A DNA stretch of 64,000 nucleotides, from positions 3,162,001 to 3,226,000 of the forward strand of contig CP066225.1 in assembly GCA_016350165.1 (NCBI GenBank), in the 5' to 3' direction. The translations under genes were made by a program, and so were the position numbers. The first letter of the stretch is position 1. Each line of letters starts with the position of its first letter. The notes under the pieces are model-generated. The model was not told the DNA's origin. It did no database searches and was given only the letters and a program-made list of their open reading frames with translations. Shown one piece after another: positions 18,273 to 26,984 of the stretch. The DNA is from Planctomycetota bacterium (GTDB lineage: Bacteria > Planctomycetota > Phycisphaerae > Phycisphaerales > Phycisphaeraceae).

Positions 18273-18869
18273 ATGAAAAGTGCAGAAAAATATGGGTTTA
18301 CATTAATCGAACTCCTTGTAGTCATCAGCATCATCGGATTGCTCATCGGCATCCTTTTGCCAGCACTCTCAGTCGCTCGCAGCCGCGCGATTTCCGTCAA
18401 ATGCAAATCCAATCTCCGCCAAGTCGGCCTCGCCATGCAGTCCTACCTGCAAGATTTCGACGAGTACCTGCCCAGCGCAAAATTCATGCCCTCACCCATC
18501 GCATCAGGCGATCCGCGCCAAGGCCTACCAAAAGTAATGAGTAGCTATTTACCTCTAGATAATGAGAACAAAAATCCAATCTATCACTGTGACGGCGACG
18601 ACGTACTCTACGACACATGTGGCTCAAGTTACGTCTATGAAATCATGTTCCGTGGCAAAAAAGTCGTGCAGCTCTCACAACTCATGAAGCTCTGGGGTGA
18701 AGACATCTCAGAAAGTGAAGTTTGGCTCATGTACGACTACGAGCCCAGCCGTGTCGAGCTTCAAAACGGTACACATCTCGATATCACTGAATTTCACAGA
18801 GAATACAACATCGTCTTCGCCGACGGCCACGTCGATGGTCTCACCGCCGACGACTTCGAGGAGGATTAA
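18273..18869 (+). CDS. Prepilin-type N-terminal cleavage/methylation domain protein
   Basis: 198-residue protein with a short positively charged leader, then [20 protein letters not shown], the type IV prepilin/pseudopilin cleavage motif (cut after Gly, Phe methylated, Glu5 of the mature form) and a hydrophobic helix. The C-terminal half ends in [12 protein letters not shown], resembling the H-x9-DG element of planctomycete pseudopilin families. It is probably exported and assembled or anchored by a type II secretion or pilus-like system not encoded here. AAGGG upstream of the ATG supports the start. It is followed after five bases by the gene at 18875, so the two form an operon. Confidence 0.85.
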   Translation: MKSAEKYGFTLIELLVVISIIGLLIGILLPALSVARSRAISVKCKSNLRQVGLAMQSYLQDFDEYLPSAKFMPSPIASGDPRQGLPKVMSSYLPLDNENKNPIYHCDGDDVLYDTCGSSYVYEIMFRGKKVVQLSQLMKLWGEDISESEVWLMYDYEPSRVELQNGTHLDITEFHREYNIVFADGHVDGLTADDFEED

Positions 18870-18874
18870 CACAC

Positions 18875-19459
18875 ATGAAAAATCACAAACTCAAAAATAA
18901 AAAGAAACCAAAGAAAAACCAGTGGTGGAAGAAAAAACGTTATTGGGGCATCACTTTCCTCAGCCTCATTCTAACCAGCGCTTTGACACTCTACATCGTC
19001 TATGAAATCGCAAAACCCAACCTCCCCAAATCAGCCGATCAAGCCATCGCCACCCTCAGTACCAACAACATCTATCTCTTCAACCACGACGAGTTTGATG
19101 AATATATGATCCAAACACATCAATTCGTTAAAGACATGTCATTCGCCGAACAAAAAAAGCTCGCCAAAAATCACAGCCGTGGTTTCAATCTCTACGGTGA
19201 TTGGCTTCTCATTCAGCAAGGCCGTTCATACGCTTTCGCCAAAAATCAAGCCGAACGCGACGCCGTCGTCAAACGCTACATCGCCTGGCTTAAAGATCTC
19301 GAAAACAACTGGAGTGAAGAGATCATGCAGGCATACCAGGAAAGCAGCATCGAGGATTGGGCACTCATGTCACCTCAGGAAGGGGCATACCTCACCGCCC
19401 TCGACGAAGCCGCCTCCAAAATGCTCGGCCGATCAGGCAATTCATGGGATATTTGGTAA
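18875..19459 (+). CDS. Single-pass membrane protein of unknown function
   Basis: 194 residues. A very basic N-terminus (about 1-23, KKKPKKNQWWKKKR) is followed by one TM helix (about 25-47, WGITFLSLILTSALTLYIVY), then a soluble, mainly helical domain that should face the periplasm by the positive-inside rule. No family is recognised. It starts five bases after the prepilin-type gene and is presumably co-translated with it; a role in anchoring or helping that protein is inference. rsmD follows 44 bases later. Confidence 0.75.
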   Translation: MKNHKLKNKKKPKKNQWWKKKRYWGITFLSLILTSALTLYIVYEIAKPNLPKSADQAIATLSTNNIYLFNHDEFDEYMIQTHQFVKDMSFAEQKKLAKNHSRGFNLYGDWLLIQQGRSYAFAKNQAERDAVVKRYIAWLKDLENNWSEEIMQAYQESSIEDWALMSPQEGAYLTALDEAASKMLGRSGNSWDIW

Positions 19460-19503
19460 AACCCAAAGGATGCGTCTTTCGTTTCATAGCCTATAATACT
19501 GAA

Positions 19504-20136
19504 ATGAGAGTCATTGCAGGCATACATCGTGGACGTAAACTCATCGGCCCCGCTGACGAGAAAACGACAAGACCCATCACCGATCGCGTGAAGGAAAACC
19601 TTTTCAACCGCCTATGGTCCATCGGCCTCTTCCCCGATGACCCGTTCGCTGCACTCGACGAAGAAGACGATTCTGATGTTCCTGCAGGTCCAGTCCTCGA
19701 CGTATTCAGCGGCACAGGCTCCATGGGCATTGAAGCCCTCTCACGTGGTGCACGATCTGCGACCTTCGTCGATATGGATCGCGATGCAGTCGAACGCCTG
19801 AATCGCAATTTCCTTGAACTCGGTATTGAAGATGAGCGTGCAAAGATCGTCCAATCCAACGCCATGACCATGACATGGATCGACATGCTTCCTGAACGCA
19901 TTTACGCCATGGCTTTCGTTGATCCGCCTTACCGTTTCATGGATCACGAAACTCACAGCGACGAGCGTGCGCGTATCGTCAAGATGATGAGCAAACTTGC
20001 TGATGTCATTCACGACGAAGGTATCATGATCCTCCGACTCCCCGAACTCATCGGAGCACCAGTTGTCGAAGGTTGGGGCGAACCAACACCTCATCATTAT
20101 GGCTCCATGTCCCTTCACTTTTATGAAAAAGCCTGA
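19504..20136 (+). CDS. rsmD: 16S rRNA (guanine(966)-N(2))-methyltransferase
   Basis: 210-residue cytoplasmic rRNA methyltransferase modifying G966 of 16S rRNA with S-adenosylmethionine. It begins MRVIAGIHRGRKL, with TRPITDRVKENLFNRLW next, both typical of RsmD. The SAM motif DVFSGTGSMGIEALSRGA starts near residue 66 and the catalytic (N/D)PPY motif reads DPPY near residue 140. A longer frame from 19357 is an artefact of the open reading frame; the ATG at 19504 matches the family N-terminus. A short acidic insert (ALDEEDDSDVPAG) lies between the N-terminal part and motif I. A terminator follows. Confidence 0.94.
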   Translation: MRVIAGIHRGRKLIGPADEKTTRPITDRVKENLFNRLWSIGLFPDDPFAALDEEDDSDVPAGPVLDVFSGTGSMGIEALSRGARSATFVDMDRDAVERLNRNFLELGIEDERAKIVQSNAMTMTWIDMLPERIYAMAFVDPPYRFMDHETHSDERARIVKMMSKLADVIHDEGIMILRLPELIGAPVVEGWGEPTPHHYGSMSLHFYEKA

Positions 20137-20168
20137 TTTTATAGTGAAAAACCAACATAAATTTATCA

Positions 20169-20198
20169 ACTGCTTCATTTTTATGGAGCAGTTTTTTT
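20169..20198 (+). terminator. Rho-independent terminator of rsmD
   Basis: ACTGCT(T)CAT-TTTT-ATG(G)AGCAGT stem (20169-20192) followed by a seven-base T run. Confidence 0.9.
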
Positions 20199-20327
20199 AT
20201 ACCTCATAAAGTTAGTTGGGTTAACGAGGTGAGTTGCCTATTGTATGAACAGAGGTGAGCAGGTATAAAAGTCGCAATCGGCTAACTAAAGTTACGCCAC
20301 GACCACAGGGACCGAAGGGATACACAT

Positions 20328-21101
20328 ATGAGATTGGACGGACGTATCGCAATCGTCACCGGTGCAAGCAGCGGCATCGGACGTGGCATCGCAATTGAAC
20401 TCGCAAGAGATGGTGCTAACGTCGCCGTCGTCGATCTCGAAGAACGGCCCAAGCAAGGCAAGCACTACGACACCGACATACAATCAACGACCGTTGAAGA
20501 AATCGAAAAGCTTGGCTGCGAATCCATGTTCTACAAAGTCGACATCTCCGACGAAGACGCCGTCAAAGACATGTACAAGCAAATCTCACGCGACTTCGGC
20601 TGCATCGACATCGTCGTCAATAATGCAGGCATACTCGTTCCAAAAAACATGGACGATATTAGCGTTGATGAATTCGAAAAAGTTGTCAGCGTCAACCTCA
20701 CCGGCACCTTCATGGTCACGAAATACGCTTTACCTTACGTCAAAAAATCCAAGTTTGGCCGCATCATCCACATCTCCTCACAACAAGCCTTCGGCGGAGG
20801 CGGCGGACCATCCTACACCGCCACAAAAGCCGCACTCGTTAACATGACCAAAGACACCGCCGTCGAAGTGGCTTCCAATAACGTCACTGTTAACGTTATC
20901 TGCCCCGGCTACATCGAAACCCCACTTCAGGATTATCACACACAGGAAACCATCGCCGAAGCCAAACGTCGCACCCCACTCCCACGTTTCGGCACCCCAA
21001 AAGACATCGGCCGCTCCGCTGTCTTCCTCGCATCCGACGACGCCGAATGGATCACCGGCACCACCCTAATCGTCGACGGCGGCTGGTTGGCGCCCGTATA
21101 A
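20328..21101 (+). CDS. Short-chain dehydrogenase/reductase (FabG-like)
   Basis: 257-residue classical SDR: TGASSGIGRGIA at residues 11-22, NNAG, HISS, Tyr about 163 and Lys about 167 in YTATK, PGYIETP, and the C-terminal ITGTTLIVDGGW typical of the FabG/glucose-1-dehydrogenase group. An insert after strand 2 (EERPKQGKHYDTD) is longer than in FabG. AAGGGA precedes the ATG at good spacing. A 3-oxoacyl or sugar/polyol substrate is possible; there is no fatty-acid gene nearby, so housekeeping FabG is unlikely. The following SUKH gene is 46 bases away. Confidence 0.87.
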   Translation: MRLDGRIAIVTGASSGIGRGIAIELARDGANVAVVDLEERPKQGKHYDTDIQSTTVEEIEKLGCESMFYKVDISDEDAVKDMYKQISRDFGCIDIVVNNAGILVPKNMDDISVDEFEKVVSVNLTGTFMVTKYALPYVKKSKFGRIIHISSQQAFGGGGGPSYTATKAALVNMTKDTAVEVASNNVTVNVICPGYIETPLQDYHTQETIAEAKRRTPLPRFGTPKDIGRSAVFLASDDAEWITGTTLIVDGGWLAPV

Positions 21102-21147
21102 ACCAAGCTATCATGGATAAGTCATAAATTTTTTCAGGAAGTTCTAA

Positions 21148-21522
21148 ATGCCTTATCCACTCGAAGAAAAGTACATCATTAAGACTGAAGAAAAACTGGG
21201 TGCAAAATTTCCCAATGAATATCGCAATAAAATGATGGCCTCCAACGGCGGTGAAATAGAAGCCGACGATGACGATTGGCAACTCAACCCCATCTTCGAT
21301 GACAGCGATAAAAAACGTTTAAGCAGAACTTGCAACGACATTATTCGCGAAACCTCACAAGCAAGAGAGTGGCCAGATTTCCCTTCAAACGCAGTCTCAA
21401 TCGCACAAAACGGTTGCGGCGATCATATTGTCTTACTCATCAATAAAAACGCCGTGTCAGATAAATTCTACACATGGTATCACGACGATCCCCAACTCGT
21501 AGAAGTTGAATTGGATTGGTAG
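21148..21522 (+). CDS. SMI1/KNR4 (SUKH) family protein
   Basis: 124-residue cytoplasmic protein with the SUKH core: EEKLGAKFPNEYRNKMMASN followed by GGEI (residues about 12-35), a middle acidic region, and GCGDHIVLLI near residue 90. Bacterial SUKH proteins are often immunity proteins of contact-dependent or polymorphic toxin systems, but stand-alone copies are also common. No toxin gene lies next to it. The small gene at 21545 follows after 22 bases and probably shares its transcript. Confidence 0.82.
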   Translation: MPYPLEEKYIIKTEEKLGAKFPNEYRNKMMASNGGEIEADDDDWQLNPIFDDSDKKRLSRTCNDIIRETSQAREWPDFPSNAVSIAQNGCGDHIVLLINKNAVSDKFYTWYHDDPQLVEVELDW

Positions 21523-21544
21523 TTCATTGCATAAAAGGAATACC

Positions 21545-21934
21545 ATGTCCAAGCCACAATACGAAGAACCACAAAATCTTTCCTTAAAAGATATCGAAAC
21601 AGATTTGCAATCTGACGACACAAGCACTGTCGTTAATGCAATGCTTAGTCTCGCTTACAATCATCACGATACGAATTACATGCAGAAAACCTTTTACCGT
21701 TTTCTGGAACAAGATACATATCTCAAACTTGATCGATGGGTTGCGCTCATGGCCGTTCGTGGTTTGGCTTATACCTTCATGTTCAATCGCGATAACACCA
21801 ATCCGAAATTTATTGAAGACGCAACTCGTGCTGCCAATTACCTCGAAAATCTGAGTACCTTACGCACTGATTTCAGCAATGAGTTTGCCGAAGTCCTCGA
21901 AGATATGGACGTTTATGGCTTCACCAAGGCCTAA
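21545..21934 (+). CDS. Unknown small protein, helical, paired with the SUKH gene
   Basis: 129 residues, no signal peptide or TM segment. The start at 21545 (MSKPQYEE) has AAAGGAA just upstream; a longer frame begins at 21506. The middle (STVVNAMLSLAYNHHDTNYM, LDRWVALMAVRGLAYTFM) looks like two or three HEAT/ARM-like helix pairs. I do not recognise a family. Its place 22 bases after a SUKH gene, and its size and fold, are like immunity genes of polymorphic toxin loci, but this is inference. Confidence 0.7.
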   Translation: MSKPQYEEPQNLSLKDIETDLQSDDTSTVVNAMLSLAYNHHDTNYMQKTFYRFLEQDTYLKLDRWVALMAVRGLAYTFMFNRDNTNPKFIEDATRAANYLENLSTLRTDFSNEFAEVLEDMDVYGFTKA

Positions 21935-21944
21935 ATCCCACCAG

Positions 21945-21974
21945 TTGCCGATTTTGCCATCCTCGCTGTATAAT
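21945..21974 (+). promoter_or_regulatory. Candidate sigma70-type promoter of the beta-lactamase gene
   Basis: TTGCCG (21945-21950), an 18-base spacer and a perfect TATAAT (21969-21974), about 140 bases before the beta-lactamase start. Confidence 0.55.
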
Positions 21975-22114
21975 ATCCAGACCTCCGATCAAGGTATGAC
22001 ATTTCTCGTTTCGCGAATATTGTGACATCCAGACAGTCCCAACGTGCGATGGTTCTCCATCACCGCTTATGCTGTCCAGCTAGCAATTAGCACAAACCAA
22101 AGATCGGAACATCG

Positions 22115-22957
22115 TTGTCTCAGAAACGCTTGGCTTACAAAACATTTCACATCATATGCCTCATCACAATGATGATGCTTCTTACTGCATGTGCAGCAAC
22201 GAATAAGCAACCCGCTCAGCCAACACTAATAAAAGCATCCGTTAAAACTGTATTCGAAAGCGAGAACGCTGACGGCTGCTTCATCCTCTACAACAGCAAC
22301 GCCGATCAGTATCAAATCTATAACCTCGAACACGCCAACCAAGGGCTCCTCCCCGCCTCAACTTTCAAAATCTACAACTCACTCATTGGCCTCGAATCCG
22401 GCATCATCACAGATCAAAACTATGTCATCCCTTGGGACGGCAAACCTCAATTCCTAAAATCATGGGAACAGGATCACACCCTCAAATCTGCAATCGCAAA
22501 ATCATGTGTACCTTACTACCGTGAACTCGCACGTCGCGTCGGCAAAGATCGCATGCAGCAATACATCGACAGCATGGGCTTCGGTAACCAAAACATCTCA
22601 GCAGGTGTTGACATCTTTTGGCTTGAAGGCTCGATGCGCATTACGCCACTCGAACAAATGGAACTGCTTCAAAAGCTCTACAGCGATCAGCTTCCGTTCT
22701 CAAAACGCTCACACACAATCGTAAAAGATATCCTTGTTTTAAAGGATCAAACCGACTATCGCCTCTCCGGTAAAACAGGCACCGTCATGCGTCCGAATGA
22801 CTGGTACTACAGTTGGTTTGTGGGCTACGTAGAAACAAACGACAATACATTCTTCTTCGTCACCAACCTTAAAAAGCCAAGTGACGCAGAGAAAAAATTC
22901 GGCGAAGCAAAACGTGCAACGCTTACCATCCTCAATAACATGGGGATTACAAAATAA
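22115..22957 (+). CDS. Class D (OXA-type) beta-lactamase, lipoprotein
   Basis: 280-residue serine beta-lactamase/penicillin-recognising protein. All class D active-site elements are present: S-T-F-K (Ser82, Lys85), S-C-V (Ser130), F-G-N (156-158, the YGN motif with Phe as in several OXA enzymes), F-W-L-E-G, and K-T-G (220-222). An N-terminal hydrophobic stretch ends in LLTAC, so it is probably a membrane-anchored lipoprotein in the periplasm. The start is uncertain: the frame opens with TTG at 22115, with GGAA upstream; the first in-frame ATGs (about 22169) would leave a very short signal. A mecR/BlaR-type sensor gene is absent. Hydrolytic range cannot be predicted. Confidence 0.88.
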   Translation: MSQKRLAYKTFHIICLITMMMLLTACAATNKQPAQPTLIKASVKTVFESENADGCFILYNSNADQYQIYNLEHANQGLLPASTFKIYNSLIGLESGIITDQNYVIPWDGKPQFLKSWEQDHTLKSAIAKSCVPYYRELARRVGKDRMQQYIDSMGFGNQNISAGVDIFWLEGSMRITPLEQMELLQKLYSDQLPFSKRSHTIVKDILVLKDQTDYRLSGKTGTVMRPNDWYYSWFVGYVETNDNTFFFVTNLKKPSDAEKKFGEAKRATLTILNNMGITK

Positions 22958-23026
22958 AAATCAATCACTCAGTCGTTGAACCACAACATCGCAAACTTTG
23001 AGTGACATCATTGGAGACTAATAAAA

Positions 23027-24544
23027 ATGCTCGGAAGTCTTAGCGAAAAATTCGAAGGTGCCATCCGCAAACTCTCCGGCCAGGCAACCATCTCTGAATC
23101 AAACGTCCGCGAATCGATGGAAGAAGTACGTGAAGCACTTCTCGAAGCTGACGTTCATTACGAAGTTGCAGAAGAGTTTTGCGAAACAGTACTCACCCAA
23201 GCACTCGGCGAAGAAGTACTCCAAGCAGTCAGCCCCGGCCAGCAGATGATCAAGATCGTTCACGATGAACTGGTCAAGCTCCTCGGCGGCGAAGAAGCAC
23301 TTGACGATGAAGGTCGTCCAATTGAAGTGCAACCCATCATGTATGTCGAGCCCGGGCCAACCATCATCATGATGTCAGGTTTGCAAGGTAGTGGTAAAAC
23401 CACAACCTGTGGTAAGCTCGCTGCATACCTCAAAAAACGCGGTAAATCAGTCATGCTCGCTGCATGTGACCTTCAACGTCCTGCTGCGGTGACACAGCTC
23501 GAAGTGCTCGCAAACCAAGTCAACGAAGAAGCAGAAGGTGCCGGCAAGGTTCACTTCTTCGGCCAACCAGAAAAATGTGCTGAGTATGGCAAAGCCGTCG
23601 GCGTCGCCGTCGAAGTGGCTAATCAAGCATTAGAAGCAGCGAGGTTCAACAACGTTGATGTACTCCTGCTCGACACCGCGGGTCGTCTGCACGTTAACGA
23701 TGAACTGATGGGCGAACTTCGCCGCGTCAGCACAGCCGTGAACCCGCACCAGATCTACCTCGTCATTGATGCGATGACTGGTCAGGATGCTGTGAACTCC
23801 GCGAAAGCATTCCACTCACAACTCGAACTCGACGGCGTCGTCCTCACTAAGTTCGACTCCGACACACGTGGCGGTGCTGCACTGACCGTTAAGAAGATCG
23901 TCGGCGAACCAATCAAGTTCATCGGCATCGGCGAAAAACTTGATGCACTCGAAGAGTTCCACGCATCACGTATCGCGTCCCGTATCCTCGGCATGGGTGA
24001 CGTTGTCTCACTCGTCGAAAAAGCGCAGGAGCAGGTTTCCGAAGAAGAAGCACTTGCTTTGCAGGAGAAAATGGAAAAAGGCAAGCTGACGATGGATGAC
24101 TTCCTCAAGCAGCTTCAAACCATCCGCAAGATGGGTTCCATGAAATCGCTCCTCGGCATGCTCCCCGGTATCGGCAACCAACTCAAAGACCTCAACCTTG
24201 ATGACAAGCAAATCGACCGTACGCAAGCGATCATTCAGTCCATGACTGTCAATGAACGTAAGGACGTAGACTTGCTCGACAACTCACGTCGCCGTCGTAT
24301 TTCAAAAGGCTCAGGGTCTGATGCGAAGGATGTTTCACAACTCGTGAAGGGTTTTGAAATGGTCAGTAAGTTGTCTCAGCAAATGAGCGGCGCTGGCATG
24401 ATGAGTAAGGTGAAGTCAATGGCAGGCATGGGCCCATCCGCTCTCGCTGGCATGCGTGGTAAGCACGGTCACGGTCTTGCTAAAACCAAAGGCAGCACCA
24501 AACACAAACCAAAATTCAAACAGAAAAAACGTAAAAAACGCTAA
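23027..24544 (+). CDS. ffh: Signal recognition particle protein Ffh (SRP54)
   Basis: 505-residue GTPase that binds signal sequences of nascent membrane proteins together with SRP RNA and delivers them to FtsY. The N domain (about 1-90) has ESNVRESMEEVREALLEADV. The G domain shows GLQGSGKTTT (about 118), DTAGRLHVND (about 215), TKFDSDTRGGAAL and the closing GEKLDALEEFHASRIASRIL GMGD region. The methionine-rich M domain (about 330-470) contains GMLPGIG and the RNA-binding RRRRISKGSG-type segment (here SRRRRISKGSG). The basic C-terminal tail KPKFKQKKRKKR is longer than average. It is terminated right after the gene; the strand composition changes sharply just beyond. Confidence 0.97.
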   Translation: MLGSLSEKFEGAIRKLSGQATISESNVRESMEEVREALLEADVHYEVAEEFCETVLTQALGEEVLQAVSPGQQMIKIVHDELVKLLGGEEALDDEGRPIEVQPIMYVEPGPTIIMMSGLQGSGKTTTCGKLAAYLKKRGKSVMLAACDLQRPAAVTQLEVLANQVNEEAEGAGKVHFFGQPEKCAEYGKAVGVAVEVANQALEAARFNNVDVLLLDTAGRLHVNDELMGELRRVSTAVNPHQIYLVIDAMTGQDAVNSAKAFHSQLELDGVVLTKFDSDTRGGAALTVKKIVGEPIKFIGIGEKLDALEEFHASRIASRILGMGDVVSLVEKAQEQVSEEEALALQEKMEKGKLTMDDFLKQLQTIRKMGSMKSLLGMLPGIGNQLKDLNLDDKQIDRTQAIIQSMTVNERKDVDLLDNSRRRRISKGSGSDAKDVSQLVKGFEMVSKLSQQMSGAGMMSKVKSMAGMGPSALAGMRGKHGHGLAKTKGSTKHKPKFKQKKRKKR

Positions 24545-24580
24545 ATCATATACAGCCCACTTACAACCTGATAATATCGC

Positions 24581-24617
24581 AATCACCGCAACACTCGTTG
24601 CGGTGATTGTTGTTTTT
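24581..24617 (+). terminator. Rho-independent terminator of ffh
   Basis: Perfect 12-bp stem AATCACCGCAAC (24581-24592) / GTTGCGGTGATT (24597-24608), then TGTTGTTTTT. Confidence 0.92.
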
Positions 24618-24675
24618 ATGAGTCTCTATATGTGAAATAAAGTTTGTTTCGTTCAGAATAGCGCGTAACAGTTTG

Positions 24676-24984
24676 ATGGGTAAAAAGAGAATCAATACAG
24701 CATTTGTTTGTTACCTCAGCATGATATTAACTGCTATAGCTTTGATTGGTGGCAGAGGTATTTTGTATTGTTATGAGAAGATGCTGCCCCCAGTTGGAAT
24801 GGGTGAAGATTGGGGTAGTTGGTTTGCATTTTTAACAAGTATCATTGTTTTAGTTTTGATTTTATTTATATCGACAATTATCTGCGGATTCGTAGCGATC
24901 GATAAGAAGCAGATGCGCGCACGATGGTTGGTGTTGTATGTCATTTGCACGACGATTTTAATGGCGATTTTTGGTTTGATTTAG
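24676..24984 (+). CDS. Small three-TM membrane protein, unknown
   Basis: 102 residues from the ATG at 24676. Three hydrophobic helices are evident: about 9-30 (FVCYLSMILTAIALIGG), about 47-71 (WFAFLTSIIVLVLILFISTI) and about 82-101 (WLVLYVICTTILMAIFGLI), with basic loops between (IDKKQMRARW). No family is recognised. It overlaps the convergent glycosyltransferase gene by four bases at the stops. It is the first gene inside the G-rich strand block, and its codons (GTT, TTG, GGT) differ from those of ffh next door. Confidence 0.65.
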   Translation: MGKKRINTAFVCYLSMILTAIALIGGRGILYCYEKMLPPVGMGEDWGSWFAFLTSIIVLVLILFISTIICGFVAIDKKQMRARWLVLYVICTTILMAIFGLI

Positions 24985-26195
24985 ACTGACGGGTTGTTGA
25001 GGTAATAGAGTAGGTGATCGATTCGTTTTTTGAAGGTCGCTTCGAAAGTGTTTTCAGCGGCGAAGTCTAAAGCGCGGTGGGCGTGGTCGTAGATGGTTTC
25101 GCGGTCGTGGTCGAGGCGGGTGATGTTGTCGGCGAGTTGTTTTGTGTTGCCGAGTTGAATGGTCCAGCCGATGTTGGTGAGGCGTGAGAGGCCGGAGAGT
25201 GCTTCGTTGTCGTAACCGATGATGGGGACGCCGCAGGAAAAGGTTTCGAGATAAGTGCAGGCGGGATCGCCTTGCAGATGAGGGCAGACGAAGAGGTCAG
25301 CCCATGTTCTTGCGAGGGGGAGCAGTTCTTTTTTGAAGTCGAGGTTGCCTGTGAGTTCGACATGGTCGCGGAGGTTGTAGTTGTCGATGATTTTTTTGAT
25401 TTCAGGAACGGATTCGCCGTCGCCTGCGATTTTCATTTGAAAATGTGTGCGGTTTTCTAGCAAGTAATGTGCGATGTAGGGTAAGTGGATGGCGCCTTTC
25501 ATGGGGATGAGGCGGCCAGAGAAGAGCAGGCGGATGGGGGTGTGGTCGTGACGGCGGGTGTTGATGGTGTCATGAGTGGTGAGCAGATCGGAGGTAACGC
25601 GGGTATCGAAGTAGAGCAGACGATTGGGGTTAACATTTTCGTATTCGTTGTAGGTGGGGGTGCCGTTGCATTGGAGGGCGGTGGCTTGTGCGAGCGCACG
25701 ATTTTTGCGCGGACGTTGTTGGTAAACCCAGATTTTTGAACGAAGTTTGCGTAGGAAGTTTGCGTCGCCTGCATTGATGATTTGAAGTTGGGTGCGGGTG
25801 GAGTATTCGGTGATGTAGATGAGTGGGATGGCGAGTTGTTTGCAGAGCGGCGCGAGGTCGGTTTTGTCGAAGTCGAAACCTGCAAGAACGATGGATGCTT
25901 TTTCGATGGCGGGTTTGAGTGATGTGGGGGTGAAATTGAAGGTGCGGAGTTCGAAGGGCAGGTCTGAAAGTTGGTAGTTGAGGTGGTCGAGGTTTGAGTC
26001 GGTGTTTTGGGATGGCTGTGTGAGCACGCGGATTGGGCCGGGCCAGTGAGTGGCGTATTGGCGCATGCCTTCGACGAATTTTTCGGTGAGGATCACACGG
26101 TCGGCGGTTGGGTTGATTGAGCGCAGATTGGTGATGACAACGAGCAGGTCGTTGGTGTGATCGAGTGATGATGAATCAGCGGGTGATTGGCTCAT
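24981..26195 (-). CDS. Glycosyltransferase, GT-B fold (family 4-like)
   Basis: 404-residue cytoplasmic or membrane-associated glycosyltransferase. The C-terminal half carries the GT4-type donor site: LLFSGRLIPMKGAIHL (about 228-243), MKIAGDGE, HVELTGNLDFKKELLPL, then DPACTYLETFSCGVPIIGYD with the E-x7-E-like region (about 315-335). The N-terminal half is a Rossmann-like acceptor domain. Such enzymes transfer sugars from nucleotide donors to lipids or polysaccharides; donor and acceptor are unknown. No other glycan-assembly gene is near. The start at 26195 (MSQSPADSS) lacks an obvious ribosome binding site. Four-base tail-to-tail stop overlap with the small membrane protein gene. Confidence 0.85.
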   Translation of the reverse strand: MSQSPADSSSLDHTNDLLVVITNLRSINPTADRVILTEKFVEGMRQYATHWPGPIRVLTQPSQNTDSNLDHLNYQLSDLPFELRTFNFTPTSLKPAIEKASIVLAGFDFDKTDLAPLCKQLAIPLIYITEYSTRTQLQIINAGDANFLRKLRSKIWVYQQRPRKNRALAQATALQCNGTPTYNEYENVNPNRLLYFDTRVTSDLLTTHDTINTRRHDHTPIRLLFSGRLIPMKGAIHLPYIAHYLLENRTHFQMKIAGDGESVPEIKKIIDNYNLRDHVELTGNLDFKKELLPLARTWADLFVCPHLQGDPACTYLETFSCGVPIIGYDNEALSGLSRLTNIGWTIQLGNTKQLADNITRLDHDRETIYDHAHRALDFAAENTFEATFKKRIDHLLYYLNNPSV

Positions 26196-26340
26196 GATGC
26201 GGGCGCGGATGTTTGGGGTGAGCAGAGGTGATGATGGTTGATGGGGAATGAATCACGGTTTGAACTTAATGAGTTTATCGGCTTAATGGATTGAAAATCA
26301 AGATGGGATTTGAGGTGGGGTGATGGGGAATGGGGGGAAA

Positions 26341-26527
26341 CGGTTTTGGGCGCGCGTTTTGTTTGGAAATTGGTTTTTGAGTGGGCGGATTTGGGGTGGT
26401 TTTTTTTATGGGTCAGATTGCGGAATGAGGTGGAATGGTTTGGGAATGGTTTGGTTTGGTGGGTAAATACATGGGAATGGGCGAAAATGGCTTATTTTGA
26501 AGCGGTTTTGTGCGCGCGTTTTGTTTG
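26341..26527 (+). repeat. 25-base imperfect direct repeat, two copies
   Basis: Copy 1 at 26341-26365 and copy 2 at 26503-26527 differ at one base; both contain GCGCGCGTTTTGTTTG. Degenerate relatives are near 26582-26600 and 26653-26675. Function unknown. Confidence 0.6.
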
Positions 26528-26831
26528 ATTTAGTGATTTACCCGTAGATGGCAATGGACAGAAATGAGGTGAGTTTGGATAGAAACGGCGCGCTTTGGGT
26601 TGGAAATGATCTGAAATGGTTTGAAAATGAGGAGGTTTTTTGAGGCGATTGCGTGTTTGTGCGCGCGGTTTGATTGAGGGGTGGTTTGGTATGGTTTTTG
26701 CTGTGGTGGTTTGATTGGGTCCTCTATGAGGCCGAACCGGCCATTGGGGTGGTGAGCGAAGGATTTGGTTTTTGGGGGTGGAGGGATGAGGGGGTGTGGG
26801 GGATGAGTGAGTTGTGAGGGATGATGGGATC

Positions 26832-26984
26832 TTTCACTCGAGCGTATCGTCGGTTGGGGAGGAAGAAGAGGGGTGAGGCTTCCGCGGCCCGTAGGTCCGC
26901 GGCTAATTGAGTTTTTTTACTTGAGCGTGTCGCTGGTTGTAGAAATAAAGGGTGGGTTGTTTCACTGTAGCGTATCGTTGGTTG
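26832..26984 (+). repeat. Three diverged copies of a ~25-base element around an inverted repeat
   Basis: Copies start near 26832, 26915 and 26960 and follow the pattern TTTCACT-GAGCGTATCGT then GGTTG. Between copies one and two lies CCGCGG-CC..GG-CCGCGG (26882-26902), a GC-rich inverted repeat that can form an 8-bp stem with single-base bulges. This resembles small dispersed intergenic repeats of planctomycete genomes; that link is from memory, not tested. Confidence 0.5.

Noticed and set aside
19357-19503. N-terminal extension of RsmD
   Set aside because: The family begins MRVIAG; the extension overlaps the preceding gene in another frame.
26310-26528. 72-codon open frame in the G-rich spacer
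   Set aside because: Trp/Val/Gly-rich, no ribosome binding site, overlaps the direct repeats.
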